A stretch of DNA of 38,268 nt from Anthropogastromicrobium aceti (lineage in GTDB: Bacteria > Bacillota > Clostridia > Lachnospirales > Lachnospiraceae). The notes under the pieces were generated by a model. That model saw only the letters and a program-made list of their open reading frames with translations, had not been told where the DNA came from and did not search any database. Numbering within the stretch: position 1 is the first letter of the stretch; each line of letters starts with the position of its first letter. The stretch lies in assembly GCF_025567095.1 (NCBI RefSeq), contig NZ_JAOQJH010000032.1. One strand, 5' to 3'. The position numbers and the translations under genes were made by a program. Shown here piece by piece: positions 16,007 through 22,936 of the stretch.

Positions 16007-16948
16007 TTAAGATTTTTTTGTGGGCGGCCATGGAAGCTGAGCAAGCACAATTGCCAGAAAAACAATAGCGCATCCTGCAAGTTCACGTGCCGATAAGGTT
16101 TGACCAAGAATCAGCCAGCCGGCAAGAACAGATATAGCAGATTCCAGACTCAAAATAAGAGATGCGATAGTTGGATTCATACCCTTTTGTCCTATAATTT
16201 GAAGAGTATAGCCGACACCGCAGGAGAGAACACCAGCGTACAAAATAGGAGCCCATGCTGCAAGGATAGAAGAAAGTGATGGCTGCTCAAAAATAAATGC
16301 CGGAATAAGACATACGACTGCGCATACAAAAAACTGTATACACGATAAAGCCACACCATTGCAGCGCGGTGAAAAATAGTCTATTACTAAGATATGCACG
16401 GCAAATAAGAATGAGCCGGCAATCAAAAGAAGATCACCCTTTCCAATAGAGCCAAAACCATCAGGAACGCTTAACAGATACAAACCGCCAACTGCCAGTG
16501 CGACACTAAGCCATACAAGCGGGCTGCAGCGTTTCTTTAAAAATAGACTAAGAATCGGCACAAGAACAATATAGATGGCAGTCAGAAAGCCAGCCTTTCC
16601 AACACTTGTGTAGGAAATTCCAATCTGCTGAAGGGAAGAAGCGGCCGCCAGCACAATACCACAGCATAGCCCGCCGAAGAATAATGTTTTTCGAGCAATT
16701 GGCGATGATGCGAGAGTTTTGGCTGATTGATTCAATTGGTCTGCAGGTGATACTTCAGAAGAATTTGTGCGGTTTTGAAAGAAAAAGATGCAAGGGATCA
16801 AAAAAAGTGCACCAATCGCAGATCGTACTCCATTAAACGTAAACGGCTTAACATAGTCCATGCCTACGCTTTGTGCGACAAAAGCAGATCCCCAAATAGC
16901 CGCAGTCAAAAGCAGCAAAAATGAGTTTTTTAATTGAGAGCGTTTCAT
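16007..16948 (-). CDS. EamA/DMT-superfamily transporter
   Basis: About 313 residues, with ten hydrophobic segments in two EamA repeats. The first contains LTAAIWGSAFVAQSVGMDYV, the second SILAAWAPILYAGVLSCGVGY and ASLILSLESAISVLAGWLIL. Members export or take up amino acids and metabolites, and the substrate is unknown. I start it at ATG 16948 because AAGGA lies seven bases upstream; the longer frame to 17020 would add a hydrophobic extension without a binding site. It forms a two-gene minus-strand unit with the RluA gene. Its promoter region is shared with the divergent GH43 gene. Confidence 0.9.
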   Translation of the reverse strand: MKRSQLKNSFLLLLTAAIWGSAFVAQSVGMDYVKPFTFNGVRSAIGALFLIPCIFFFQNRTNSSEVSPADQLNQSAKTLASSPIARKTLFFGGLCCGIVLAAASSLQQIGISYTSVGKAGFLTAIYIVLVPILSLFLKKRCSPLVWLSVALAVGGLYLLSVPDGFGSIGKGDLLLIAGSFLFAVHILVIDYFSPRCNGVALSCIQFFVCAVVCLIPAFIFEQPSLSSILAAWAPILYAGVLSCGVGYTLQIIGQKGMNPTIASLILSLESAISVLAGWLILGQTLSARELAGCAIVFLAIVLAQLPWPPTKKS

Positions 16949-16991
16949 AAAAAAATCCTTCCATAATAATAAAAATAAGAGTGGATTGTAT

Positions 16992-17020
16992 TTGCCAACA
17001 ATCGTTATCCATGGTATCAT
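16992..17020 (+). promoter_or_regulatory. Promoter of the GH43-Dabb unit
   Basis: TTGCCA (16992-16997), 17 bases, TATCAT (17015-17020), 63 bases before the start codon. Confidence 0.65.
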
Positions 17021-17083
17021 ACTTTCTAGTTGGGGTCAAAGGATTTGTTTAAGACAAAAGCCCAATAGATTGGAGGATTAAAC

Positions 17084-18439
17084 ATGGAATATGTTAAAGA
17101 GCCTGCAAACGCTGTCTATCAAAGTGGTGCAAAAAATCCATTTCTGCCGCTGGATATTTATATTCCAGATGGAGAGCCGAAGGTATTTGATGGAAGAGTT
17201 TATTTGTATGGCTCAAAGGATGAGTTTGACGGCGAGTATTGCTGCCACAAGTTTCATGTATATTCAGCACCTGTATCAGATTTGACCGAGTGGACCGATC
17301 ACGGCCCAGTGCTTGCATCAACCGATGAGTACGAAAAAGAGGGCATCAAAAAAGGCGTGCCGTGGTCAAATGGGCTTTTATGGGCGCCAGATGTTACAAA
17401 GAAAGGCGAGTTGTATTATTTCTATTTCTGCCTTTCAGATGGAACAGAGGGTGTTGCAAAAAGCAAGAACCCATACGGACCATTTGAGGATGCTGTGCAG
17501 ATAACGATGGGAGGAAAGCCAATCGAAGGCATTGATCCGTCTGTTTTGGAGGACAACGGAAAATATTATTACACCTGGGGTCAGGGCCACTGCCATATGG
17601 CAGAATTAAATGATGATATGTGTACACTGAATCCAGATACATATGAGGAAGCATTGATCAATAAGGATGATGATGGTCATGGATTCCATGAGGCATCATC
17701 ACTTCGCAAGGTGGGTGATCATTATGTTATCGTGTACGCAAGTGAATTTATTGATGAAACACACCGTAATGGCGGTCATCCGACAAATCTTGACTATGCA
17801 GTAAGCAAATCTGTTGCTGGTCCGTATGTAAGAAAAGGCCGTATAATCGACAATACAGGAATTGATCCGCAAAGCTGGAATAATCATGGCTCAATTGTGA
17901 AGATAGAAAATCAGTGGTATGTATTCTATCATGGTTCCTCCAACAACACAAAATATGCGCGCCGTGCCCGTGTTGAGCGTATTGAGGTAGATGAAGAGAG
18001 AGGAATTATCGAGCAGGTAGAGATGACCTCACAGGGATTTTCACATGGACTAGATGCCACGGCAGGTATTGAGGCAGGCTGGCAGTGCGGTCTGACTGGC
18101 GGAGCATATCTTACCGAGAAAGAAGGACGCTTCCCACTTGTACATATCACCGATGGCTGCAGCGTAAAATGGCGCTATATCGAGTTCTTGGAGGATGCCA
18201 ATTGGACAATCGAGATCGAAGGAACAGCTCTGAAGGAATGTGGAATTAGCATTCTGGCAAATGGTGAGTCAGTTGGTGTGATCAATATAGAGGATATCCA
18301 TCAGGAAACAACATGGAAAGCGCCAATCGAACTCAATAAGAGTGGTCGGTATGAGATTGAACTTCAATTCTTTGCTGAAGGGGAAGAAGACTTGTTTGAA
18401 TTAGACCGCATTCGTTTCGTGAAAAACAAAATTAATTAA
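17084..18439 (+). CDS. Glycoside hydrolase family 43 protein with C-terminal carbohydrate-binding-like domain
   Basis: 451 residues with no signal peptide, so probably cytoplasmic. The five-bladed GH43 domain covers about residues 15-320. Candidate catalytic residues are Asp29 (IPDGEP), Asp151 (GIDPSVL, pKa modulator) and Glu203 (FHEASS, general acid). The last 120 residues form a beta-rich CBM6-like module (ending FELDRIRFV). The family includes beta-xylosidases and alpha-L-arabinofuranosidases acting on plant-derived oligosaccharides. The exact substrate cannot be told. TTGGAGG lies before the ATG. It has its own promoter and is followed after 19 bases by the Dabb gene. No sugar transporter lies beside it, but the shared ATPase at 4902 could serve the relevant importer. 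Confidence 0.88.
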   Translation: MEYVKEPANAVYQSGAKNPFLPLDIYIPDGEPKVFDGRVYLYGSKDEFDGEYCCHKFHVYSAPVSDLTEWTDHGPVLASTDEYEKEGIKKGVPWSNGLLWAPDVTKKGELYYFYFCLSDGTEGVAKSKNPYGPFEDAVQITMGGKPIEGIDPSVLEDNGKYYYTWGQGHCHMAELNDDMCTLNPDTYEEALINKDDDGHGFHEASSLRKVGDHYVIVYASEFIDETHRNGGHPTNLDYAVSKSVAGPYVRKGRIIDNTGIDPQSWNNHGSIVKIENQWYVFYHGSSNNTKYARRARVERIEVDEERGIIEQVEMTSQGFSHGLDATAGIEAGWQCGLTGGAYLTEKEGRFPLVHITDGCSVKWRYIEFLEDANWTIEIEGTALKECGISILANGESVGVINIEDIHQETTWKAPIELNKSGRYEIELQFFAEGEEDLFELDRIRFVKNKIN

Positions 18440-18458
18440 AAATGAACAGGAGAGAAAA

Positions 18459-18761
18459 ATGGTAAAGCATGTAATTTTATGGACATTAAAGAATGAGTAT
18501 TCAAAAGAAGAAAAAGAAGCAATCAAGGCAGAAATCAAAGCTGGTCTTGAGGGACTTGCAGGTCAGATTCCGGGACTGTTAGAGATTCATGTTAACATAA
18601 ATGGACTGGAAAGCTCAAATGCAGATTTGATGCTTGATTCTACATTTACTGACGAGGCAGCATTAAAGGGCTACTCCGTACATCCGGCTCACGTTGCAGT
18701 TGCAAATGGAAAGGTAAGACCACACACTGCAATCCGTTCCTGCTTAGATTTTACAGTATAA
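18459..18761 (+). CDS. Dabb-domain (stress-responsive alpha/beta barrel) protein
   Basis: A 100-residue protein matching the Dabb ferredoxin-like barrel: MVKHVILWTLKNEYSKEE at the start, PGLLEIHVNINGLES in the middle and YSVHPAHVAVANGKVRP towards the end. The His-Pro-x-His segment is conserved in the family. Bacterial members are small homodimers of unclear function; some related folds are cyclases or monooxygenases. AGGAGAG precedes the ATG. It is co-transcribed with the GH43 gene and ends at a bidirectional terminator. Confidence 0.9.
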   Translation: MVKHVILWTLKNEYSKEEKEAIKAEIKAGLEGLAGQIPGLLEIHVNINGLESSNADLMLDSTFTDEAALKGYSVHPAHVAVANGKVRPHTAIRSCLDFTV

Positions 18762-18762
18762 T

Positions 18763-18806
18763 AAAAAAGCTCGGAAGCATTTTATCATTTGCTTTCGAGC
18801 TTTTTT
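18763..18806. terminator. Bidirectional terminator between the Dabb and flavodoxin genes
   Basis: AAAAAAGCTCGGAAGCA pairs with TGCTTTCGAGCTTTTTT, with one G-U pair. A-runs and T-runs on either side make it work for both convergent genes. Confidence 0.92.
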
Positions 18807-18812
18807 CTCTAA

Positions 18813-19235
18813 TTATGCAAGAGCCTTTCCAAGTTCTTCGCATGCTGCCTTAGCATCCTCATCAGGAGCATCATTGCAGATAACGAAATCACACGCCATT
18901 ACAGCACCGTCATTGCGGCAGGTCTCATCCCAGTTGCGCATCCACTCACCATCTCCCCATCCATAGGAGCCAAAAAGAGCGATCTTCTTGCCGGACAGCT
19001 TTGATTCGCAAGCTGTAAACATCGGCTCAAACTCATCCTCTTCAAGCTGCTCAGCACCCATGGAAGGGCATCCAAATGCAATTGCATCAAACTCATCCAT
19101 CTTGTCAGCATCAAATTCAGCAGCAGTAAAAGTAGTTACGTCAGCGCCGGCATTTCTAGCTCCATCTGCTACGCTTTCTGCCATCTGCTCTGTATTTCCT
19201 GTTCCACTCCAATAAACAATAGCTACTTTGCTCAT
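18813..19235 (-). CDS. Short-chain flavodoxin
   Basis: 140 residues. The N-terminal MSKVAIVYWSGTGNTEQMAE holds the FMN phosphate-binding loop SGTGNT (residues 10-15). The later FGSYGWGDGEWMRNW segment stacks on the isoalloxazine ring. Flavodoxin replaces ferredoxin as a low-potential electron carrier, especially when iron is short. ATG 19235 is chosen because AAAGGAG lies eight bases upstream; the longer frame starting at 19265 has none. It lies 43 bases after the DUF3793 gene on the same strand and shares its promoter, which contains a DtxR-like dyad, consistent with iron control. Confidence 0.94.
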   Translation of the reverse strand: MSKVAIVYWSGTGNTEQMAESVADGARNAGADVTTFTAAEFDADKMDEFDAIAFGCPSMGAEQLEEDEFEPMFTACESKLSGKKIALFGSYGWGDGEWMRNWDETCRNDGAVMACDFVICNDAPDEDAKAACEELGKALA

Positions 19236-19278
19236 AATATTCTCCTTTAAAAATTTATTTGTCAAATCAGTCAGGCAC

Positions 19279-19827
19279 TTATGCGCTGACTGTCAACTGG
19301 CGAAGATCCTTTCCCTGTTCCCACATTTTACGGTAAATCTGCTTGCATTTGCAGTAGCGCCTAAAGGTTTTAACTGCATTTTCAGGGTCACTGTATACCT
19401 TCCAGTCACCGCAGCAAAGGCAGTTATGACCATGGTTTATAATAAAACCCTTCACATCCGCAAGTGGGTATCCAAGGAAAATTCCTATTTCATGAGGAAA
19501 CGTACCAGACTGCATTAAATGTTGTCTGAGAATGAGGAGAGCGTCGATTGCGTTTTGGCTTGTATAGCCAAAGGAGGAAAGAAATTCACCGACAGCCGGA
19601 TCAGACAGATCATTTTGCAGGCGACTCATACGAACCACATAGATTAAAGCAGTGTGCTCATGAAGGCATAGGCAAAAACATAAAACACCCTTGTCGCGAA
19701 GTGTATTGTTCCAGCGGCGTACTGCATCAAACAAATTTTTCTGAGTATCAAAGCTGACACGGAAAAGATTTGCTGTTTTTATAGACGCTAACGTCGGCGC
19801 ACAATGTTCAATCAGATAATGATCCAT
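19279..19827 (-). CDS. DUF3793-family protein
   Basis: 182 residues, recognised as DUF3793 by the central motif HEIGIFLGYPLADVKGFI (about 113-130) and the nearby CCGDWKVYSDPENA block. Several cysteines occur (CLCCGDW, CKCKQ), which could bind metal or a cofactor. The function of the family is unknown. It occurs recurrently next to flavodoxin in Firmicutes, and here it is the first gene of the same unit, separated by 43 bases. Its promoter has a TTAG-N6-CTAA dyad in the spacer, so it probably responds to the same signal as flavodoxin, most plausibly iron. TAGGAG lies before the ATG. Confidence 0.87.
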   Translation of the reverse strand: MDHYLIEHCAPTLASIKTANLFRVSFDTQKNLFDAVRRWNNTLRDKGVLCFCLCLHEHTALIYVVRMSRLQNDLSDPAVGEFLSSFGYTSQNAIDALLILRQHLMQSGTFPHEIGIFLGYPLADVKGFIINHGHNCLCCGDWKVYSDPENAVKTFRRYCKCKQIYRKMWEQGKDLRQLTVSA

Positions 19828-19862
19828 AAACGTCTCCTAATAAAACTCGAAATTAGTTACAT

Positions 19863-19891
19863 ATAATACTAGTTAGAAATATCTAACACAA
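19863..19891 (-). promoter_or_regulatory. Promoter of the DUF3793-flavodoxin operon
   Basis: On the minus strand TTGTGT (plus 19886-19891), 17 bases, TATTAT (plus 19863-19868). The dyad operator fills the spacer. Confidence 0.7.
19872..19887. promoter_or_regulatory. Dyad operator GTTAG-AAATAT-CTAAC in the DUF3793-flavodoxin promoter
   Basis: A perfect 5-bp inverted repeat with a 6-bp centre. It lies between the -35 and -10 boxes and overlaps the -35 by two bases, where a bound repressor would block RNA polymerase. Same core and spacing as the sites at 12069 and 20072. Confidence 0.65.
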
Positions 19892-20055
19892 ATGAGATTA
19901 TACTATCCCACTTCAAATCTGTCAAGAGAAAAAAGACGGATAGAATAAATCTTTTTCGGACAGACTGTTACTGTTCGTGGGAGCCAGTGCAGCTTTCTTG
20001 TCCGTATTCCATCTGACTTCGTTCATGAACAAATTTTTCAATAATAAGAAAATGC

Positions 20056-20084
20056 TTGCATGTTAAAAGATATTAGTGTAGACT
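20056..20084 (+). promoter_or_regulatory. Promoter of enolase
   Basis: TTGCAT (20056-20061), 17 bases, TAGACT (20079-20084). This predicts a leader of about 140 bases. Confidence 0.55.
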
Positions 20085-20087
20085 AAC
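20072..20087. promoter_or_regulatory. Dyad operator ATTAG-TGTAGA-CTAAC overlapping the enolase promoter
   Basis: TTAG-N6-CTAA core covering the whole -10 box of the proposed enolase promoter. It is the third site of the same type in the window. Half-site flanks differ by one base from the others. Confidence 0.5.
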
Positions 20088-20149
20088 TAATAGTTGCAAA
20101 GGCTAACAAGAACATGCCTTAAAACAACTTCAAACTTCACGCAAAATAA

Positions 20150-20202
20150 CCATTGGCTCCTTACTGCTGAGACGGGAGTGTTCTCCCGTTGGAGACCAGT
20201 GG
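20150..20202 (+). promoter_or_regulatory. Long hairpin in the enolase leader
   Basis: CCATTGGCTCC (20150-20160) pairs with GGAGACCAGTGG (20191-20202), with one bulged A and one G-U pair. Above it ACGGGAG pairs with CTCCCGT. The ribosome binding site starts just downstream, so the hairpin could affect mRNA stability or translation. There is no T-run, so it is not a terminator. Confidence 0.6.
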
Positions 20203-20229
20203 AAAGAAAAAGAAAGGTTTGGTACGATC

Positions 20230-21528
20230 ATGGATTATTTAGAGATTGAGAAGGTTGTAGGAAGAGAAATTCTTGATTCCAGAGGAAACCCAACAGTAGA
20301 GGCAGAGGTTACTCTGGCTGATGGAACTGTAGCAAGAGGAACAGCACCGAGCGGTGCTTCTACTGGTGAGTTCGAGGCACTTGAACTTCGTGACGGAGAT
20401 AAGAGCCGCTATCTTGGGAAGGGCGTTACAAAGGCAGTTGAGAATATCAATACAATTATTAACGATACCATCACTGGTATGGATGCTTCTGATATTTATG
20501 CAGTTGATAAGGCAATGATTGAAGCAGATGGAACAAAGGATAAGTCAAAGCTTGGCGCAAATGCTATTTTAGCCGTATCCATCGCTGTTTGCCGTGCAGC
20601 GGCAGCATCTCTTGATATCCCGCTATATCGTTTCCTTGGCGGAGTTTCAGGAAATCGTCTTCCTGTTCCAATGATGAATATTATAAATGGAGGCTGCCAT
20701 GCACTTTCATCAGGACTTGATGTACAGGAGTTTATGATCATGCCAGTTGGAGCACCATCATTTAAGGAGTGCTTAAGATGGTGTGCAGAGGTATTCCATG
20801 CACTTGCTTCTATCTTAAAGTCCAGAGGACTTGCAACCTCAGTCGGTGATGAGGGCGGATTCGCTCCAGCATTAAAGTCCGATGAGGAGGCTATTGAGAC
20901 TATTCTTGAGGCTGTAAAGAAGGCAGGCTATGAGCCAGGAAAAGACTTTAGAATTGCTATGGATGCGGCTTCTTCTGAGTGGAAGAGTGAGAAAGGCAAG
21001 GGCTACTACAAGCTTCCAAAGGCAGGAACTGAGTATACAGCTGAGGAACTGATCGAGCACTGGGCAGCACTTTGCGAGAAGTATCCAATCATCTCAATCG
21101 AGGATGGTCTTGATGAGGAAGACTGGGAAGGCTGGCAGAAACTCACCAAGAGACTGGGCGACAAGGTTCAGTTGGTTGGTGATGACCTGTTTGTTACCAA
21201 TACCGAGAGACTTTCCAAAGGTATCGAGCTGGGAGCAGGAAATGCAATCTTAATCAAGTTAAATCAGATCGGTTCTGTATCCGAGACACTTGAGGCAATC
21301 AAGATGGCTCATAAGGCAGGCTACACCGCAATTTCCTCCCATCGTTCCGGTGAGACTGCTGACACAACTATCGCAGATCTTGCAGTGGCACTAAATACAT
21401 GCCAGATAAAGACAGGTGCACCGTCTAGATCAGAGCGTGTTGCCAAGTACAATCAGCTTCTTCGAATCGAAGAACAGCTTGGAGCAAGTGCTGTATATCC
21501 AGGCATCAAGGCATTTAATGTCAAATAA
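20230..21528 (+). CDS. eno: Enolase
   Basis: 432 residues, the normal length. It converts 2-phosphoglycerate to phosphoenolpyruvate in glycolysis with Mg2+. Signatures seen: GREILDSRGNPTVEAEV near the start, the mobile loop with SGASTGE, VGDEGGFAP, the magnesium-ligand segment ISIEDGLDEEDW, the catalytic-lysine segment ILIKLNQIGS, and SHRSGETADT. AAAGG lies about 11 bases before the ATG, a slightly long spacing, so initiation may depend on the leader hairpin. Codon use is that of a highly expressed gene. It stands alone, away from other glycolytic genes. Confidence 0.98.
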   Translation: MDYLEIEKVVGREILDSRGNPTVEAEVTLADGTVARGTAPSGASTGEFEALELRDGDKSRYLGKGVTKAVENINTIINDTITGMDASDIYAVDKAMIEADGTKDKSKLGANAILAVSIAVCRAAAASLDIPLYRFLGGVSGNRLPVPMMNIINGGCHALSSGLDVQEFMIMPVGAPSFKECLRWCAEVFHALASILKSRGLATSVGDEGGFAPALKSDEEAIETILEAVKKAGYEPGKDFRIAMDAASSEWKSEKGKGYYKLPKAGTEYTAEELIEHWAALCEKYPIISIEDGLDEEDWEGWQKLTKRLGDKVQLVGDDLFVTNTERLSKGIELGAGNAILIKLNQIGSVSETLEAIKMAHKAGYTAISSHRSGETADTTIADLAVALNTCQIKTGAPSRSERVAKYNQLLRIEEQLGASAVYPGIKAFNVK

Positions 21529-21547
21529 AAGTAACTGATAAAAATAC

Positions 21548-21585
21548 AAAAATCCGAGGCTGAATTATGACTGCCTCGGATTTTT
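21548..21585. terminator. Bidirectional terminator after enolase
   Basis: AAAAATCCGAGGC pairs with GCCTCGGATTTTT. A and T runs on either side make it usable by both eno and the convergent XRE gene. Confidence 0.92.
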
Positions 21586-21593
21586 GTGCTTAC

Positions 21594-21974
21594 TTATTTA
21601 CTTTTTTTTGTGCCGGCATCATTGCCTGATGTCTGGCTTGACTCATCAAGAGAGATGTACGGCATCATCACCTTAAGCAGATCAGCGAGTCTGTTTCTCT
21701 GCTGCGATGGAAGATCCTTAATCATCACGGACAGGGCGTCTTCGGGAATCGGGTTTGAATCAGTATTGTCCTTGCCATAGAGCAAATAGTCACTCGAAAC
21801 CTCAAGACAAGTCGAAAGATCGTTGAGTGTGTATAAGCTCATCGTTTTCACGCCACGTTCTAGCTCATAGATATAATGAGAAGAAACGTCAAGGCATTCT
21901 GCCAGCTTCTCCTGCGTCAGGTGCTTTTGCTTTCTGCATGCTTTAATGCGCATTCCAATTTGTTCAAAGTCCAT
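21594..21974 (-). CDS. XRE-family helix-turn-helix regulator (second copy in the window)
   Basis: 126 residues. The HTH lies at about 6-60 (GMRIKACRKQKHLTQEKLAE, then HYIYELERGVKTMS). A DYLLYGKD motif follows, then a helical tail (LPSQQRNRLADLLKVMMPYI) and a basic KKSK end. The same architecture occurs in the regulator at 3314-3727. AGGAGG lies eight bases before the ATG. A 13-bp palindrome just upstream (22001-22013) is a plausible autoregulatory operator. It is convergent with eno and has no obvious partner gene, so its targets are unknown. Confidence 0.87.
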   Translation of the reverse strand: MDFEQIGMRIKACRKQKHLTQEKLAECLDVSSHYIYELERGVKTMSLYTLNDLSTCLEVSSDYLLYGKDNTDSNPIPEDALSVMIKDLPSQQRNRLADLLKVMMPYISLDESSQTSGNDAGTKKSK

Positions 21975-22000
21975 AAATCCTACCTCCTAGTATAAGAATA

Positions 22001-22013
22001 TATCTAATAGATA
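22001..22013. promoter_or_regulatory. Palindrome TATCTAATAGATA upstream of the XRE gene
   Basis: A perfect 6-1-6 palindrome located 27 bases before the start codon of the XRE gene, where its own promoter must be. Autoregulation by the XRE protein is inferred from position only. Confidence 0.45.
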
Positions 22014-22100
22014 GGAAACATAACTTGCTGACAGCAACAAAAACAGCCATAATCAGACAAAACTCTATCTGACAGTGGTAAAAAATGGAAAAAAGTGTCG

Positions 22101-22131
22101 AAAAAAAGGGCACCTCCATTTGAGATGCCCT
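22101..22131 (-). terminator. Terminator of the hibernation factor gene
   Basis: On the minus strand AGGGCATCTC pairs with GAGGTGCCCT, allowing one G-U pair, followed by seven T residues. Confidence 0.88.
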
Positions 22132-22150
22132 GTAAGTAACAATTTAATTA

Positions 22151-22687
22151 TTAGAACTCAGGTCCGATCAGACCATAAGTACCATTCTTTCTCTTGTAAA
22201 CGACATTTACGCGATCCTCATCGCAGTTGTAGAATACAAAGAAGTTATGTCCCAAAAGCTCCATCTGAAGGCAAGCCTCCTCAGGATTCATTGGCTTTAA
22301 TGGGAAACGCTTAACACGTGCAATATTGATGCCCTCATTCTCTTCGGAGAACTCATCCTCTTCCTCAATAAAGGCACTTGAGAAGTCTCCGCCATCCTGC
22401 TCTCTGGCAATCAGTTTCGTTTTATAACGTCTCAGCTGACGCTCAATGATTTCTTCTACTAAATCGATCGAAACATACATATCCGAACTTTCCTGTTCTG
22501 CACGAACCAGGCTTCCTTTAACTGGGATCGTAACCTCGATTTTTTGACGATCCTTCTGAACGCTTAACGTAACATAAACTGTTGCATCTGGTGTGAAATA
22601 GCGCTCAAGTTTTCCGATCTTTTCATAAATTGCTGATTTCAGGCCCTCAGTGACCTCGATATTTCTTCCTGTAATGATATACTTCAT
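22151..22687 (-). CDS. hpf: Long-form ribosome hibernation promoting factor
   Basis: 178 residues. The N-terminal S30AE domain (MKYIITGRNIEVTEGLKSAI to about residue 95) binds the decoding region of the 30S subunit. An acidic linker follows, then the C-terminal dimerisation domain (KPMNPEEACLQMELLGHNFF). The long form pairs two 70S ribosomes into inactive 100S particles in stationary phase. ATG 22687 is preferred over an in-frame start at 22714 because AAGGAG sits eight bases before it and the protein then begins as homologues do. It has its own promoter and terminator and is divergent from secA, an arrangement common in Firmicutes. Confidence 0.95.
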   Translation of the reverse strand: MKYIITGRNIEVTEGLKSAIYEKIGKLERYFTPDATVYVTLSVQKDRQKIEVTIPVKGSLVRAEQESSDMYVSIDLVEEIIERQLRRYKTKLIAREQDGGDFSSAFIEEEDEFSEENEGINIARVKRFPLKPMNPEEACLQMELLGHNFFVFYNCDEDRVNVVYKRKNGTYGLIGPEF

Positions 22688-22751
22688 ACAATCAGCTCCT
22701 TCCGATAGAATCATAGAAATAAATAAAATGTGTCTTTATTTATTTACCAAG

Positions 22752-22780
22752 AGTATAGCACAAAACAATGATTTTGTAAA
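22752..22780 (-). promoter_or_regulatory. Promoter of hpf
   Basis: On the minus strand TTTACA (plus 22775-22780), 17 bases, TATACT (plus 22752-22757), with TGn directly before the -10. Confidence 0.75.
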
Positions 22781-22868
22781 TATAATTTTGATGTAATTTA
22801 GAGAATTTTTATACATCTTTTTTACATTTTCCGGAAAAACCCTAAACTGAAGTAGGAATAAAAATGTC

Positions 22869-22897
22869 TTGAATTTTTATAGGAAAAATGATAGAAT
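22869..22897 (+). promoter_or_regulatory. Promoter of secA
   Basis: TTGAAT (22869-22874), 17 bases, TAGAAT (22892-22897), 39 bases before the start codon. Confidence 0.7.
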
Positions 22898-22936
22898 TAG
22901 TCTGTTGTACTATCGGTATGTATTTAGGAGGCAGAT

